Under the pieces are notes generated by a model. The model made no database searches and was not told where the DNA came from. It was given only the letters and a program-made list of their open reading frames with translations. A stretch of DNA of 64,000 nucleotides from Dyadobacter luticola. Its GTDB lineage: Bacteria > Bacteroidota > Bacteroidia > Cytophagales > Spirosomataceae. A program made the translations under genes and the position numbers. Numbering within the stretch: position 1 is the stretch's first letter; every line of letters begins with the position of its first letter. Below are positions 37,969 through 49,494 of this stretch, piece by piece. The stretch lies in the NCBI RefSeq assembly GCF_005860805.1, contig NZ_VCEJ01000002.1:1348375-1412374 (forward strand), read 5' to 3'.

Positions 37969-39909
37969 ATGAAAGACGAGTCTCAAGTTAAAATTACCCT
38001 GCCCGATGGTAGCGAACGTTTTTACCCGAAAGGTGTAACTGCGCTCGAAATCGCACTCAGTATTAGTGAAGGACTTGCGCGGAATGTGATTGCCGCGAAA
38101 GTCAACAGTGAAATTTGGGACCCTACGCGTCAGATCACGGAGGATTCGCTGGTGAAGCTTCTCACGTGGAATGACGAAGATGGTAAGTCAACATTCTGGC
38201 ATTCTTCTGCCCACTTGCTGGCCGAAGCTTTGGAAGCTTTGTATCCAGGCGTGAAATTCGGTACCGGGCCTTCTATTGAAAAAGGTTTTTACTATGACGT
38301 GGATCTGGGTGATAAATCTTTGTCCCAGGAAGATTTTCCAAAGATCGAGGCGAAAATGCTCGAACTGGCGCGTCAGAAAAATGAATATGTCCGCAAGCCG
38401 ATCAGCAAAGCGGACGCATTGGAATATTTTACCCAAAAAGGCGACGAGTACAAACTGGAACTGATTGACGGTCTGGAAGATGGCTCGATTACTTTATACG
38501 AGCAAGGTGGATTTACCGACCTCTGCCGCGGTCCACACATTCCGAATACCGGATTTATCAAGGCTGTCAAACTGACCAACATTGGTGGCGCTTATTGGAG
38601 AAATAAGCAGGAAAATAAAATGCTTACCCGCATTTACGGGATCACTTTTCCAAAACAGAAAGAACTGGAAGAATACGTGACCCTGATGGAGGAAGCCAAA
38701 AAACGCGACCACCGCAAGCTTGGAAAAGAGCTGGAATTGTTTGCTTTCTCTGAAAAAGTAGGGCAGGGATTACCATTGTGGTTGCCAAAAGGTGCCATGC
38801 TGCGTGAAAGATTGCAGGCATTTTTGAGTAAGGCGCAATCGAGAGCTGGCTATACGCCCGTGGTGACGCCGCACATTGGCAGCAAGGAATTGTACGTGAC
38901 TTCCGGTCACTGGGATAAATATGGCAAGGATTCGTTCCAGCCGATTAAAACCCCGAACCCGGGTGAAGAGTACATGCTCAAACCAATGAACTGCCCGCAT
39001 CACTGCGAGATTTATAAAACTTCTCCCCGCTCCTACAAAGATCTGCCGCTGCGGTTCTCGGAATTTGGGACAGTTTATCGTTATGAGCAAAGCGGCGAGC
39101 TGCATGGATTGACCCGCGTGCGCGGTTTTACACAAGATGACGCGCACATTTTCTGCCGCCCTGATCAGGTGAAGGAAGAATTTATCCGGGTGATCGACCT
39201 CGTATTATATGTTTTTAAATCACTTGGTTTCGACGATTACAGCGCGCAGATTTCTTTGCGTGACCCAAGTAACACCCAGAAATACATTGGTAAGGACGAA
39301 GATTGGGAAAAAGCAGAAAGTGCGATCATCGAAGCTGCGGCAGAACGCGGCCTGAGCACCGTAACTGAATTGGGCGAAGCTGCATTCTATGGTCCAAAGC
39401 TGGATTTTATGGTGCGTGACGCTTTGGGACGTAAGTGGCAGCTGGGTACAATCCAGGTTGATTATCAGCTTCCGCAACGTTTCAGCCTTGAATACACTGG
39501 CTCCGACAACCAGAAACACAGACCGGTAATGATCCACCGTGCGCCTTTTGGTTCGATGGAAAGGTTTATTGCGATCTTGATCGAAAACACGGCCGGCCAG
39601 TTCCCGCTGTGGCTGTCTCCGGACCAGATTGCGATATTGCCGATTTCGGAAAGGTTTGCAGATTACGCCGAAGAAGTGTTTTTCAAATTGCAGGACGACG
39701 ATATCCGTGGCTTTGTGGATCATCGCGATGAGAAGATCGGTCGGAAGATCCGGGATGCGGAAGTGACCAAGGTACCGTTTATGCTGATTGTTGGAGAGAA
39801 GGAAATGGCGGAAGGAAAGCTTTCGGTACGCCGCAAGGGCGAGGGCGACCTGGGCAGCATGACGGTGGAAGAATTCGTTGCTTTTTTCAAAAAAGAGGCG
39901 AGCATTTGA
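37969..39909 (+). CDS. thrS: Threonyl-tRNA synthetase
   Basis: 646 residues. TGS domain (about 1-67), then the HxxxH editing domain ([16 protein letters not shown]), the class II catalytic core with a zinc ligand Cys342 in [10 protein letters not shown], motif 2 ([12 protein letters not shown]), motif 3 ([11 protein letters not shown]) and the anticodon-binding C-terminal domain (from about 540). It charges tRNA-Thr and edits Ser-tRNA-Thr. First gene of the conserved thrS-infC-rpmI-rplT cluster. Confidence 0.98.
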   Translation: MKDESQVKITLPDGSERFYPKGVTALEIALSISEGLARNVIAAKVNSEIWDPTRQITEDSLVKLLTWNDEDGKSTFWHSSAHLLAEALEALYPGVKFGTGPSIEKGFYYDVDLGDKSLSQEDFPKIEAKMLELARQKNEYVRKPISKADALEYFTQKGDEYKLELIDGLEDGSITLYEQGGFTDLCRGPHIPNTGFIKAVKLTNIGGAYWRNKQENKMLTRIYGITFPKQKELEEYVTLMEEAKKRDHRKLGKELELFAFSEKVGQGLPLWLPKGAMLRERLQAFLSKAQSRAGYTPVVTPHIGSKELYVTSGHWDKYGKDSFQPIKTPNPGEEYMLKPMNCPHHCEIYKTSPRSYKDLPLRFSEFGTVYRYEQSGELHGLTRVRGFTQDDAHIFCRPDQVKEEFIRVIDLVLYVFKSLGFDDYSAQISLRDPSNTQKYIGKDEDWEKAESAIIEAAAERGLSTVTELGEAAFYGPKLDFMVRDALGRKWQLGTIQVDYQLPQRFSLEYTGSDNQKHRPVMIHRAPFGSMERFIAILIENTAGQFPLWLSPDQIAILPISERFADYAEEVFFKLQDDDIRGFVDHRDEKIGRKIRDAEVTKVPFMLIVGEKEMAEGKLSVRRKGEGDLGSMTVEEFVAFFKKEASI

Positions 39910-39950
39910 TGTTTTTCCAAATAATTACTATTATTCTGTTCGTAAGGCAC

Positions 39951-39958
39951 TATTTTTG
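39951..39958 (+). promoter_or_regulatory. Possible -7 box (TATTTTTG) of infC
   Basis: Exact TAnnTTTG match 64 nt before the infC ATG, in the 112-bp gap after thrS. It suggests that infC-rpmI-rplT can be transcribed without thrS. The -33 element is not convincing. Confidence 0.4.
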
Positions 39959-40021
39959 TTAGCTCAATGTTACCTTTTTTGATTTTCACCAAAAAAACCA
40001 AATAACACCAATCCAAATTAT

Positions 40022-40573
40022 ATGGCATTAAGACCCCCTAGTGGAAGGTTAAGAGTTCCTGAAGAACCTTATAAAATTAACGATCGAATTACAGCAAAAG
40101 AAGTACGCCTGGTTGGAGAAAACATTGAGCCGGGAATAGTTGATATTAATACCGCCAAAGCACTTGCTAAGGCGCAAAGCCTTGATCTTGTTGAAATTGC
40201 ACCAACAGCGGTACCGCCGGTTTGTAAAGTGGTCGACTACTCCAAGTTCAAATACGAGCAGAAAAAGAAGCAAAAAGAAATAAAAGCGAAGGCGCAGAAA
40301 GTGGTCATCAAAGAGATCAGGTTCGGCCCTAATACCGACGATCACGACTTTGATTTCAAATTGAAGCATGCCCAGAACTTCCTTAAAGAAGGATCGAAAG
40401 TAAAAGCTTACGTGCATTTCGTAGGGCGTACGATCGTCTTCAAAGAGCGCGGTGTAAACCTTTTGAACAAATTTTCAGAAGCACTTTCAGATTTTGGAAA
40501 GCTGGAAATGGAGCCGAAGCTGGAAGGTAAAAGAATGACGATCATTCTGGCACCAGCGCCTGCCAAGAAATAA
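40022..40573 (+). CDS. infC: Translation initiation factor IF-3
   Basis: 183 residues. N-terminal domain with YKINDRITAKEVRLV, a lysine-rich helical linker (KYEQKKKQKEIKAKAQ) and the C-terminal domain (EIRFGPNTDDHDFDFKLKHA... VKAYVHFVGR). IF-3 keeps 30S subunits free and checks start codons. In E. coli infC starts with AUU and is autoregulated; here the start is a normal ATG, so that loop is not evident. Second gene of the thrS cluster. Confidence 0.98.
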   Translation: MALRPPSGRLRVPEEPYKINDRITAKEVRLVGENIEPGIVDINTAKALAKAQSLDLVEIAPTAVPPVCKVVDYSKFKYEQKKKQKEIKAKAQKVVIKEIRFGPNTDDHDFDFKLKHAQNFLKEGSKVKAYVHFVGRTIVFKERGVNLLNKFSEALSDFGKLEMEPKLEGKRMTIILAPAPAKK

Positions 40574-40590
40574 GGATATCATCATATAGT

Positions 40591-40630
40591 AAATCGTGTT
40601 TCTGACTTCGGTCGGGGGCACGATTTTCAT
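40591..40630 (+). promoter_or_regulatory. UUCG-capped hairpin between infC and rpmI
   Basis: An outer perfect 8-bp stem AAATCGTG / CACGATTT (40591-40598, 40619-40626) encloses GAC-TTCG-GTC (40604-40613), an extra-stable tetraloop hairpin. A T-rich stretch follows. It may be a terminator/attenuator, a processing site, or a binding site for a ribosomal protein controlling rpmI-rplT. Confidence 0.6.
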
Positions 40631-40696
40631 TTTACCAACATTTTGGCTAATTTCGCGCGCTGTTTTATATTTTATCAACTATTATTTTTTTGAATC

Positions 40697-40894
40697 ATGC
40701 CTAAAATGAAAACCGTTTCTGGGGCTAAAAAGCGTTTCGCGCTGACTGGCACAGGAAAAATCAAACGTAAACACGCGTTTCACAGCCACATCCTGACTAA
40801 AAAATCAAACAAGCGCAAGCACGGTTTGGTTAAAACGGGTCTGATCGATGTGTCTAACCACAAGCAGGTTTTGGCAATGCTTGGAAAGCAATAA
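40697..40894 (+). CDS. rpmI: 50S ribosomal protein L35
   Basis: 65 residues, the usual length. [18 protein letters not shown] and [15 protein letters not shown] are signature L35 sequences. Very basic. It sits between infC and rplT in the conserved order; gaps on both sides (123 and 103 bp) are unusually long for co-translated ribosomal genes. Confidence 0.98.
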   Translation: MPKMKTVSGAKKRFALTGTGKIKRKHAFHSHILTKKSNKRKHGLVKTGLIDVSNHKQVLAMLGKQ

Positions 40895-40997
40895 GCCAAA
40901 GCCATTTTATTTGAGTTAACACTCAGGTTTTTTGTTCAACCCGATGAAAGGCTTTTAAGACTCAGCAGAGCGCCGATTATCAAAAACAGTTAAAGTT

Positions 40998-41342
40998 ATG
41001 CCACGTTCAGTGAACCACGTTGCGTCGCGTGCAAGACGTAAAAAAGTAATGAAACTCGCGAAAGGCTATTTTGGCCGTCGCAAAAATGTATGGACCGTTG
41101 CCAAGAATGCCGTAGAGCGCGGTTTGGCTTACGCATACAAAGGCCGTAAGCAGAAAAAACGTAATTTCCGCGCATTGTGGATCCAGCGTATCAACGCAGG
41201 AGCACGCGAGCATGGATTGTCTTACTCCGCTTTCATCGGCAAGCTAAGTGCAGCAGGCATTGAGCTAAACAGAAAAGTTCTCGCTGACCTGGCGATGAAC
41301 CACCCGGACGCATTCAAAGCGATCGTTGATCAGGTAAAATAA
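40998..41342 (+). CDS. rplT: 50S ribosomal protein L20
   Basis: 114 residues. [30 protein letters not shown] and the C-terminal globular domain ([25 protein letters not shown]) identify L20, needed for early 50S assembly. In E. coli and Bacillus L20 represses its own operon by binding leader mRNA. Only a 5-bp hairpin TGAGT-TAAC-ACTCA followed by six T (40912-40933) lies directly upstream. A strong terminator follows. Confidence 0.98.
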   Translation: MPRSVNHVASRARRKKVMKLAKGYFGRRKNVWTVAKNAVERGLAYAYKGRKQKKRNFRALWIQRINAGAREHGLSYSAFIGKLSAAGIELNRKVLADLAMNHPDAFKAIVDQVK

Positions 41343-41348
41343 AACAGC

Positions 41349-41377
41349 ATCCCCCGCTAACCCCGGGGGATTTTTTT
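41349..41377 (+). terminator. Intrinsic terminator of the thrS-rplT cluster
   Basis: Stem ATCCCCCG / CGGGGGAT (41349-41356, 41364-41371) followed by seven T. It lies 7 bp after rplT. Confidence 0.92.
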
Positions 41378-41489
41378 GCCCCTTCCCTACACTTTACAAT
41401 TATTTAATTCCCGCTCAAAGGAAACGTTGGTACTTTAGTAGCCTTGTCGGGTATTAAAGCTAAGCCCCTAAACCAACATTTTCCTGTTC

Positions 41490-44021
41490 ATGGAGTCCAG
41501 AAGAGATTTTATTAAGAAAGCCACCATGCTGACCGGCGCGGCCGGAATGTTCACCTCCGTGCCCGCCTCGATCCAGAATGCGCTGGCGATTGATCCCAAA
41601 AAAGGAAGTACTTACCTTGATGCAGAGCATGTTGTGATCCTGATGCAGGAAAACCGCTCGTTCGATCACGCTTATGGTGCGTTGCGGGGTGTTCGTGGTT
41701 TCAATGATCCGCGGGCGATCCGTCAGCCGAATAAAAATCTGGTCTGGCTGCAGACCAATGCTGCCGGGGAAACGCATGTTCCTTTCCGATTAAATATGCG
41801 GGAATCCAATGCAACCTGGATGGGCTCGCTGCCGCACTCCTGGACAAACCAGGTGGATGCGCGGAACAATGGAAAATACGATCAGTGGCTGATTGCAAAA
41901 CAAGCCGGACATAAGGATTATGCTAAAATGCCCCTCACGCAGGGATTTTATAATAGGGAAGACATTCCTTTTTACTATGCCCTGGCAGATGCATTCACCG
42001 TTTGCGATCAGAACTTTTGCTCTTCACTAACCGGCACCACGCCAAACCGGCTATACTTATGGACGGGTACCGTCCGCGAAACACCTGATCCTGAAAAAAG
42101 TTACGCGAATGTTCGCAACGAAAATGTGGATTATGGCGATGAGGCAAAGTGGACCACATTTCCCGAGCGGCTGGAAGACAATGGTATTTCCTGGCGGATT
42201 TATCAGAATGAGCTCAGCATTGATACCGGATTTGTGGGCGAGGAAGATTCCTGGCTGGCCAATTTTACCGACAACCCGATCGAATGGTTTTCACAATACA
42301 ACATCCGCTACCACACGGGTTACCAGACTTACCTGAAATCGCAGGTGGCCAAATTGCCAGGCGAGATTGAAAACTCCCGGAAACAAGTGAAGACAATGTC
42401 CGGCAAGGATGCGGAAGCATTTGAAAAGAAGATCCAGGAAAAAGAAGCTTCGCTGAAACTGGCGAAGGAAGAGTTGGTAAGATGGAGCCCTGAGAATTTT
42501 GCAAAACTTTCCCAGCGCAGCAAAAACATTCATCAAAAAGCCTTTACAACCAACAAGAAAAATCCCGACTACCGCAAAATTACAACCGTAAAATATATGG
42601 ACGGCGACATCGAGCACGAGGCAAAAGCGCCGCTGGGAGATGTTTTACATCAATTCAGGACCGACGTCAAAACCGGTAAGCTTCCCACAGTATCCTGGCT
42701 GGTGGCGCCGGAAAATTTCTCAGATCACCCGACTTCGCCTTGGTATGGTGCCTGGTATGTTTCGGAAGTAATGGACATTCTCACGTCTGACCCAGAAGTC
42801 TGGAAGAAAACCATTTTTATTTTATGCTATGATGAAAATGACGGTTATTTCGATCACGTACCGCCATTTTCAGTTCCTAATCCTTATCAGGAAGATTCTG
42901 GTGCGGTATCAAAAGGCATCGACTGCAAAACCGAGTATGTCACCTTGGAGCAGGATATGATCAAAAAGCCTAAGAAGGATTCCCGCGAAAGTCCGATCGG
43001 GCTGGGTTACAGGGTACCTTTGGTGGTAGCTTCGCCCTGGAGCCGCGGCGGGAATGTTTGCTCGGAGGTTTTTGACCACACTTCTATTTTGCAGTTTCTC
43101 GAAAAATTTGTGAGCCATAAATCGGGCAAGCAGGTGAAGGAAACCAACATCAGCGAGTGGCGACGGACGATCTGCGGCGACCTTACCTCTACATTTATTC
43201 CTTATGAAGGTCAGAAAATTGGCTTGCCGACTTTCCTGCAACGTGACGAGTTTATGGAAGGCATTTATAATGCGAAATTTAAAAAGCTGCCGAACAATTA
43301 TAAGGCTCTGAGCAAAGAGGAGATCCAGGAAGTCAACAACGATCCGCTGCTCTCCCCGATCCTGCCAAACCAGGAAAAAGGAATGCGCCCAGCCTGCCCG
43401 ATTCCATACGAATTGTTTGCCGATGGCTCTTATAACTCTGACAAAAATGCATTTGAAATAAAGCTGGAAGCCAGAAATGACAGTTTTAAAGAGAAGGCAG
43501 CCGGCGCTCCTTTCATGGTTTATGCGCCAGGAAAGTATAAAAACGAGCAGGTTAAAGTCTGGAATTATGCAGTGAAAGCGGGTGATGCCCTTAAAGGATC
43601 ATGGAAACCGGAGGATTTCGAGGATGATAAATACCATTTGATCGTCTACGGCCCGAATGGTTTTATGCGGGAATATCAGGGAAAAAAGGAAAATGCCAAT
43701 GTGCTGGTTTCAAGCCGGTACGGGACGGATAAAAATAAAAAGTCACAGGCGATTTTATTCCTGGATTTCAAATCTTCAAAACCCTGCACATTAACCATCA
43801 AAGACAATGCTTACGGCGCTGTCATTCAGAACATTAAGCTGGATCAAAAAGTAGCAGATGGTAAAGTGACTGTGCCGGTTTCAGTTGGTAAAAATTTCAA
43901 CTGGTACGACTTGTCGATCAGTATCGAAAATAACCCGGACTTTTTGTGGCGTTACGCCGGACATATTGAAACCGGCGCGCTCAGCCAAAGCGACCCTTTC
44001 ATGGGGCAAATGATCAGTTGA
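41490..44021 (+). CDS. Phosphocholine-specific (non-hemolytic-type) phospholipase C, Tat exported
   Basis: 843 residues. The N-terminus ESRRDFIKKATM is a twin-arginine signal (SRRDFIK) followed by a short hydrophobic stretch, so the folded enzyme goes to the periplasm through Tat. The phosphoesterase domain starts with VVILMQENRSFDHAYG and has FILCYDENDGYFDHV, typical of bacterial PLC/acid phosphatase AcpA-like enzymes. Two C-terminal PLC_C (DUF756) domains occupy about 660-830. It would release phosphorylcholine or other phosphate heads from phospholipids for phosphate or carbon use. Single gene between two hairpins. Confidence 0.92.
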   Translation: MESRRDFIKKATMLTGAAGMFTSVPASIQNALAIDPKKGSTYLDAEHVVILMQENRSFDHAYGALRGVRGFNDPRAIRQPNKNLVWLQTNAAGETHVPFRLNMRESNATWMGSLPHSWTNQVDARNNGKYDQWLIAKQAGHKDYAKMPLTQGFYNREDIPFYYALADAFTVCDQNFCSSLTGTTPNRLYLWTGTVRETPDPEKSYANVRNENVDYGDEAKWTTFPERLEDNGISWRIYQNELSIDTGFVGEEDSWLANFTDNPIEWFSQYNIRYHTGYQTYLKSQVAKLPGEIENSRKQVKTMSGKDAEAFEKKIQEKEASLKLAKEELVRWSPENFAKLSQRSKNIHQKAFTTNKKNPDYRKITTVKYMDGDIEHEAKAPLGDVLHQFRTDVKTGKLPTVSWLVAPENFSDHPTSPWYGAWYVSEVMDILTSDPEVWKKTIFILCYDENDGYFDHVPPFSVPNPYQEDSGAVSKGIDCKTEYVTLEQDMIKKPKKDSRESPIGLGYRVPLVVASPWSRGGNVCSEVFDHTSILQFLEKFVSHKSGKQVKETNISEWRRTICGDLTSTFIPYEGQKIGLPTFLQRDEFMEGIYNAKFKKLPNNYKALSKEEIQEVNNDPLLSPILPNQEKGMRPACPIPYELFADGSYNSDKNAFEIKLEARNDSFKEKAAGAPFMVYAPGKYKNEQVKVWNYAVKAGDALKGSWKPEDFEDDKYHLIVYGPNGFMREYQGKKENANVLVSSRYGTDKNKKSQAILFLDFKSSKPCTLTIKDNAYGAVIQNIKLDQKVADGKVTVPVSVGKNFNWYDLSISIENNPDFLWRYAGHIETGALSQSDPFMGQMIS

Positions 44022-44034
44022 TTCTTTTCAGTAA

Positions 44035-44057
44035 GTCAGGCCGCGAGTCGGCCTGAC
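44035..44057. terminator. Hairpin after phospholipase C gene, likely terminator
   Basis: GTCAGGCCG / CGGCCTGAC, perfect 9-bp GC-rich stem with a 5-nt loop, 14 bp after the stop. The following T-tract is weak (ACTTTGT), so efficiency is doubtful. Confidence 0.55.
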
Positions 44058-44186
44058 ACTTTGTCATTCCCGATTTTAAGATAGGATTCTGGTACGGGGT
44101 TTTTAATAAATCCCGAAGCGAACGGACTTGTCCGACAGCGAAATCAACACAGAATCAAATTATATCTTAACTTTTAATATAAAACA

Positions 44187-46103
44187 ATGGGAAAAATTAT
44201 TGGCATAGACTTAGGAACAACGAACTCCTGCGTGGCTGTCATGGAGGGTAACGAGCCGGTTGTAATTGCAAACAGCGAAGGCGCGCGCACCACTCCTTCC
44301 GTGGTTGCATTCATGGATAATGGTGAACGCAAAATCGGAGCACCGGCCAAACGTCAGGCGATCACTAATCCCAAGCATACTATCAGCTCCATAAAGAGAT
44401 TTATGGGCAAAAAATACGACGACACGACCAGCGAAATCAAAACCGTTGCGTACAGTGTAGAGAAAGGACCTAACAATACGCCTCGTATTCCTATCGGGGA
44501 CAGGCTATATACCCCACAGGAAGTTTCTGCATTCATTTTGCAAAAAATGAGACAAACTGCGGAAGATTATCTGGGCCAGGAAGTGACTGAGGCGGTTATT
44601 ACCGTACCAGCTTACTTTAATGATGCAGAGCGTCAGGCTACCAAAGAAGCAGGTCAGATTGCAGGTTTGGATGTGAAACGTATCATCAACGAACCTACTG
44701 CTGCTGCGCTTGCTTACGGTCTTGACAAGCAGCACATGGATATGAAAATCGCTGTTTTTGACTTGGGTGGCGGTACTTTCGACGTATCTATCCTGGAATT
44801 GGGCGACGGCGTTTTCGAAGTAAAATCTACGGACGGTGATACACACTTAGGTGGTGACGACTTTGACCAGGTGATCATAAATTGGCTGGCGGACGAATTC
44901 CAGAAAGACGAAAACGTTGACCTGAGAAGAGATCCGATGGCGCTGCAACGTTTGAAGGAAGCGGCTGAGAAAGCGAAAGTTGAATTGTCGAGCTCTACGC
45001 AGACTGAGATTAACTTACCATACATTTTCCCGGTTGACGGTATTCCGAAACACTTGGTGCGCACATTGACCCGTGCGAAATTCGAGCAGCTGGCGGATTC
45101 CTTGTTCCTGAGAATGATGGAGCCTTGCAAAAGAGCTATGAAAAATGCAGGCTATTCCAACAGCGACATCAATGAAGTGATTCTGGTGGGTGGTTCGACC
45201 CGTATCCCTAGGGTACAGGAAGAAGTGGAGAAATTCTTTGGAAGAAAACCTTCTAAAAACGTCAACCCGGATGAAGCAGTTGCAGTTGGTGCGGCGATTC
45301 AGGGTGGTGTTTTGACAGGTGAAGTAAAAGATGTACTTCTGCTGGATGTGATCCCGCTTTCTTTGGGTATCGAAACACTGGGTGGTGTATTTACTAAACT
45401 GATCGACGCAAACACGACGATTCCTTCGAAAAAAACGGAAACATTCTCGACTGCTGCGGATAACCAGCCTTCTGTTGAGATCCACGTTTTGCAGGGAGAA
45501 CGTCCGATGGCAACTCAAAACCGGACACTTGGCCGGTTCCACTTGTCCGATATTCCACCGGCACAGCGCGGTACGCCACAGATCGAAGTAACATTTGATG
45601 TGGATGCAAACGGTATCCTGCATGTGTCTGCGAAAGATAAAGGGACCAATAAGGAGCAAAAAATCCGTATCGAAGCATCCAGCGGTTTGACCGATGCCGA
45701 AATCACCAGAATGCGTGAAGAGGCAAAAGCAAACGAAGCGGCTGACAAAGCGGAACGTGAAAAAATTGAGAAGATTAACGGTGCTGACAGTTTGATTTTC
45801 TCAACTGAAAAACAACTGAAAGAATTTGGCGATAAACTTTCAGCAGGTAACAAATCTGCCATTGAAAGTGCCCTTGAAGAGTTGAAAACGGCACATTCAA
45901 GCCAGAACCTGAGCGGGATCGACTCGGCGATGGAGAAATTGAATGGTGCATGGCAGGCCGCTTCTCAGGAAATGTACGCACAGGGAGGTGAAGGCCAACC
46001 AGGTGCAGGCCCGACCGGCGAACCTAATCCGGGAGCCGGAGCAGGCAGCAACGGTGCCGCTACCGACGATGTGACGGATGTAAATTTTGAAGAAGTTAAA
46101 TAA
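44187..46103 (+). CDS. dnaK: Chaperone DnaK (Hsp70)
   Basis: 638 residues. ATPase domain with [44 protein letters not shown] and the GGSTRIPRV motif. The linker ([16 protein letters not shown]) leads into the peptide-binding domain, and the C-terminal lid ends in a Gly/Pro/Ala-rich tail and [13 protein letters not shown]. It is a stand-alone gene; dnaJ and grpE are not nearby. The 165-bp upstream gap shows no CIRCE repeat and no clear TAnnTTTG box, so a heat-shock sigma or other control is possible but unseen. Confidence 0.98.
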   Translation: MGKIIGIDLGTTNSCVAVMEGNEPVVIANSEGARTTPSVVAFMDNGERKIGAPAKRQAITNPKHTISSIKRFMGKKYDDTTSEIKTVAYSVEKGPNNTPRIPIGDRLYTPQEVSAFILQKMRQTAEDYLGQEVTEAVITVPAYFNDAERQATKEAGQIAGLDVKRIINEPTAAALAYGLDKQHMDMKIAVFDLGGGTFDVSILELGDGVFEVKSTDGDTHLGGDDFDQVIINWLADEFQKDENVDLRRDPMALQRLKEAAEKAKVELSSSTQTEINLPYIFPVDGIPKHLVRTLTRAKFEQLADSLFLRMMEPCKRAMKNAGYSNSDINEVILVGGSTRIPRVQEEVEKFFGRKPSKNVNPDEAVAVGAAIQGGVLTGEVKDVLLLDVIPLSLGIETLGGVFTKLIDANTTIPSKKTETFSTAADNQPSVEIHVLQGERPMATQNRTLGRFHLSDIPPAQRGTPQIEVTFDVDANGILHVSAKDKGTNKEQKIRIEASSGLTDAEITRMREEAKANEAADKAEREKIEKINGADSLIFSTEKQLKEFGDKLSAGNKSAIESALEELKTAHSSQNLSGIDSAMEKLNGAWQAASQEMYAQGGEGQPGAGPTGEPNPGAGAGSNGAATDDVTDVNFEEVK

Positions 46104-46114
46104 GGACTTCGATT

Positions 46115-46148
46115 AAAATCCCCATCCTAACCGGTGGGGATTTTTTTT
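46115..46148 (+). terminator. Intrinsic terminator of dnaK
   Basis: Stem AAAATCCCCA / TGGGGATTTT (46115-46124, 46135-46144) with a T-run of eight, 11 bp after the dnaK stop. Confidence 0.92.
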
Positions 46149-46249
46149 ACACATTTTAAAACAGCGGTGCCACTTCTGGCATCAAATTTTAGTAAAGCCT
46201 ATTACACAAGTCATCAATTAAAAACCTGTTACTAAAATTCTAATCACAT

Positions 46250-46465
46250 ATGGACGCAAGGATCGCATTACCAGAATTGATGTATTTATCTCCAACAACC
46301 CGCGAAAAGGCGGTAATGATTGCACAAGAACTTTTAAGATCCGATAACATTTCCCCTCGCGACGCGGTAGCCAAAGCAATTTTGATTGCTAAAAACTGGG
46401 CTGTTAAAAATGTCAACCGCAGTGTCTGGAAAAAATTGAAGTCCATCGAAAAAGAAATCATATGA
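46250..46465 (+). CDS. Small hypothetical protein coupled to an SDR gene
   Basis: 71 residues, basic, helical, without cysteine or membrane segment. The central SPRDAVAKAILIAKNWAVKN helix could pack as a helical bundle. No family recognised. The ATG of the SDR gene overlaps its stop (ATGA, 46462-46465), so the two are translated together. A DNA- or protein-binding accessory role is only a guess. Confidence 0.65.
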   Translation: MDARIALPELMYLSPTTREKAVMIAQELLRSDNISPRDAVAKAILIAKNWAVKNVNRSVWKKLKSIEKEII

Positions 46466-47286
46466 TAGGTCCTGAGCTGAAATTCAAAGATCAGGTCGTG
46501 ATCGTTACCGGTTCGAGTTCCGGAATCGGTAAGGCCTGCGCGATACACTTTGCAAACCAGGGGGCGCATGTGGTGGTTAATTACAGTTCCAATGCCGAAG
46601 AAGGACAAAATACGCTCGATGAGATTTTGTCCAATGGTGGTAGTGGAATTTTGGTCAAAGCGGATGTAAGCCGGGAAGAGGAAGTGCTTGCCATGTTCCG
46701 GGAAACGATCAATAAGTTTGGAAAACTGGATGTGCTGGTCAGCAATGCGGGTTTGCAGAAGGATTCTCCTTTTCTGGAAATGACTTTGCAGCAGTGGCAG
46801 AAAGTGATCGATGTGAACTTGACCGGAATGTTCCTTACGTGCAGGGCAGCCGCCAGGCAGTTTGTATCTCAGGTCGAAAATGCCACGGAGCCTTCTCACA
46901 GTGAGCTTTCTATTGGTAAAATCATCCTAATGAGTTCAGTGCACGATGTCATTCCCTGGGCCGGACATGTGAATTATGCCGCTTCAAAAGGTGGTATCAT
47001 GATGTTCATGAAATCCATTTCACAAGAATTGGCACCTCATAAAATCCGCGTCAACTCAGTAAGCCCGGGAGCGATCAAAACTCCAATTAATAAAGAAGTC
47101 TGGTCCGATCCAAATAAATATAATGATCTATTAAACCTGATTCCATACAAAAGAATCGGTACACCACAGGATGTTGCAAAGGCGGTAGCCTGGCTGGCGT
47201 CGGATGATTCTGATTATGTAAACGGAGAAACATTATACATTGACGGCGGGATGACACTTTATCCCGAATTTGCCGATAATGGTTAA
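46462..47286 (+). CDS. Short-chain dehydrogenase/reductase (glucose 1-dehydrogenase-like)
   Basis: 274 residues, classical SDR. Cofactor motif TGSSSGIGKA, NAG motif (LVSNAGLQ), catalytic Ser in LMSSVHD, Tyr172 and Lys176 in YAASKGG, and the C-terminal YVNGETLYIDGGMTLYP. The sequence most resembles the glucose 1-dehydrogenase subgroup, oxidising beta-D-glucose with NAD(P), but substrate assignment within SDRs is unreliable. Second gene of a pair with the 71-residue unknown; a terminator follows. Confidence 0.88.
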   Translation: MIGPELKFKDQVVIVTGSSSGIGKACAIHFANQGAHVVVNYSSNAEEGQNTLDEILSNGGSGILVKADVSREEEVLAMFRETINKFGKLDVLVSNAGLQKDSPFLEMTLQQWQKVIDVNLTGMFLTCRAAARQFVSQVENATEPSHSELSIGKIILMSSVHDVIPWAGHVNYAASKGGIMMFMKSISQELAPHKIRVNSVSPGAIKTPINKEVWSDPNKYNDLLNLIPYKRIGTPQDVAKAVAWLASDDSDYVNGETLYIDGGMTLYPEFADNG

Positions 47287-47311
47287 GTCAAAAAATACTT
47301 CATCAATAAAG

Positions 47312-47345
47312 AAAACCGTCAGAGATAGCTCTGGCGGTTTTTTAT
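47312..47345 (+). terminator. Intrinsic terminator after the SDR gene
   Basis: AAAACCGTCAGAG / CTCTGGCGGTTTT (47312-47324, 47329-47341), 13 bp with one G-U pair, loop ATAG and a T-run. Confidence 0.9.
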
Positions 47346-47381
47346 TGCTCTATCTAGAACATTACTTTGCCGAAATCAGCC

Positions 47382-47389
47382 TAGATTTG
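47382..47389 (+). promoter_or_regulatory. Possible -7 box (TAGATTTG) of the VanZ gene
   Basis: Exact TAnnTTTG match; predicted leader of about 18 nt to the ATG at 47414. The nearest TTTG is only 12 nt upstream, so the -33 element is not standard. Confidence 0.35.
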
Positions 47390-47413
47390 TAAATCAAATT
47401 ATCACGCTTCACA

Positions 47414-49476
<2,063 letters not shown>

Positions 49477-49494
49477 TTAACGCGCTTTTTAACA

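Noticed and set aside
44058..44186. Search for a CIRCE or heat-shock element upstream of dnaK
   Set aside because: No inverted repeat of the CIRCE type and no convincing heat-shock promoter seen.
45015..45659. Minus-strand frame of 214 codons within dnaK
   Set aside because: Antisense to the conserved dnaK gene; product has no family features.
46505..46530. GGTTCGAGTTCC, resembling a tRNA T-arm
   Set aside because: It encodes the SDR glycine motif and no acceptor or anticodon arm can be built around it.
46240..46899. Minus-strand frame of 219 codons across the small gene and SDR
   Set aside because: The plus-strand SDR is certain; the antisense frame has no motif.
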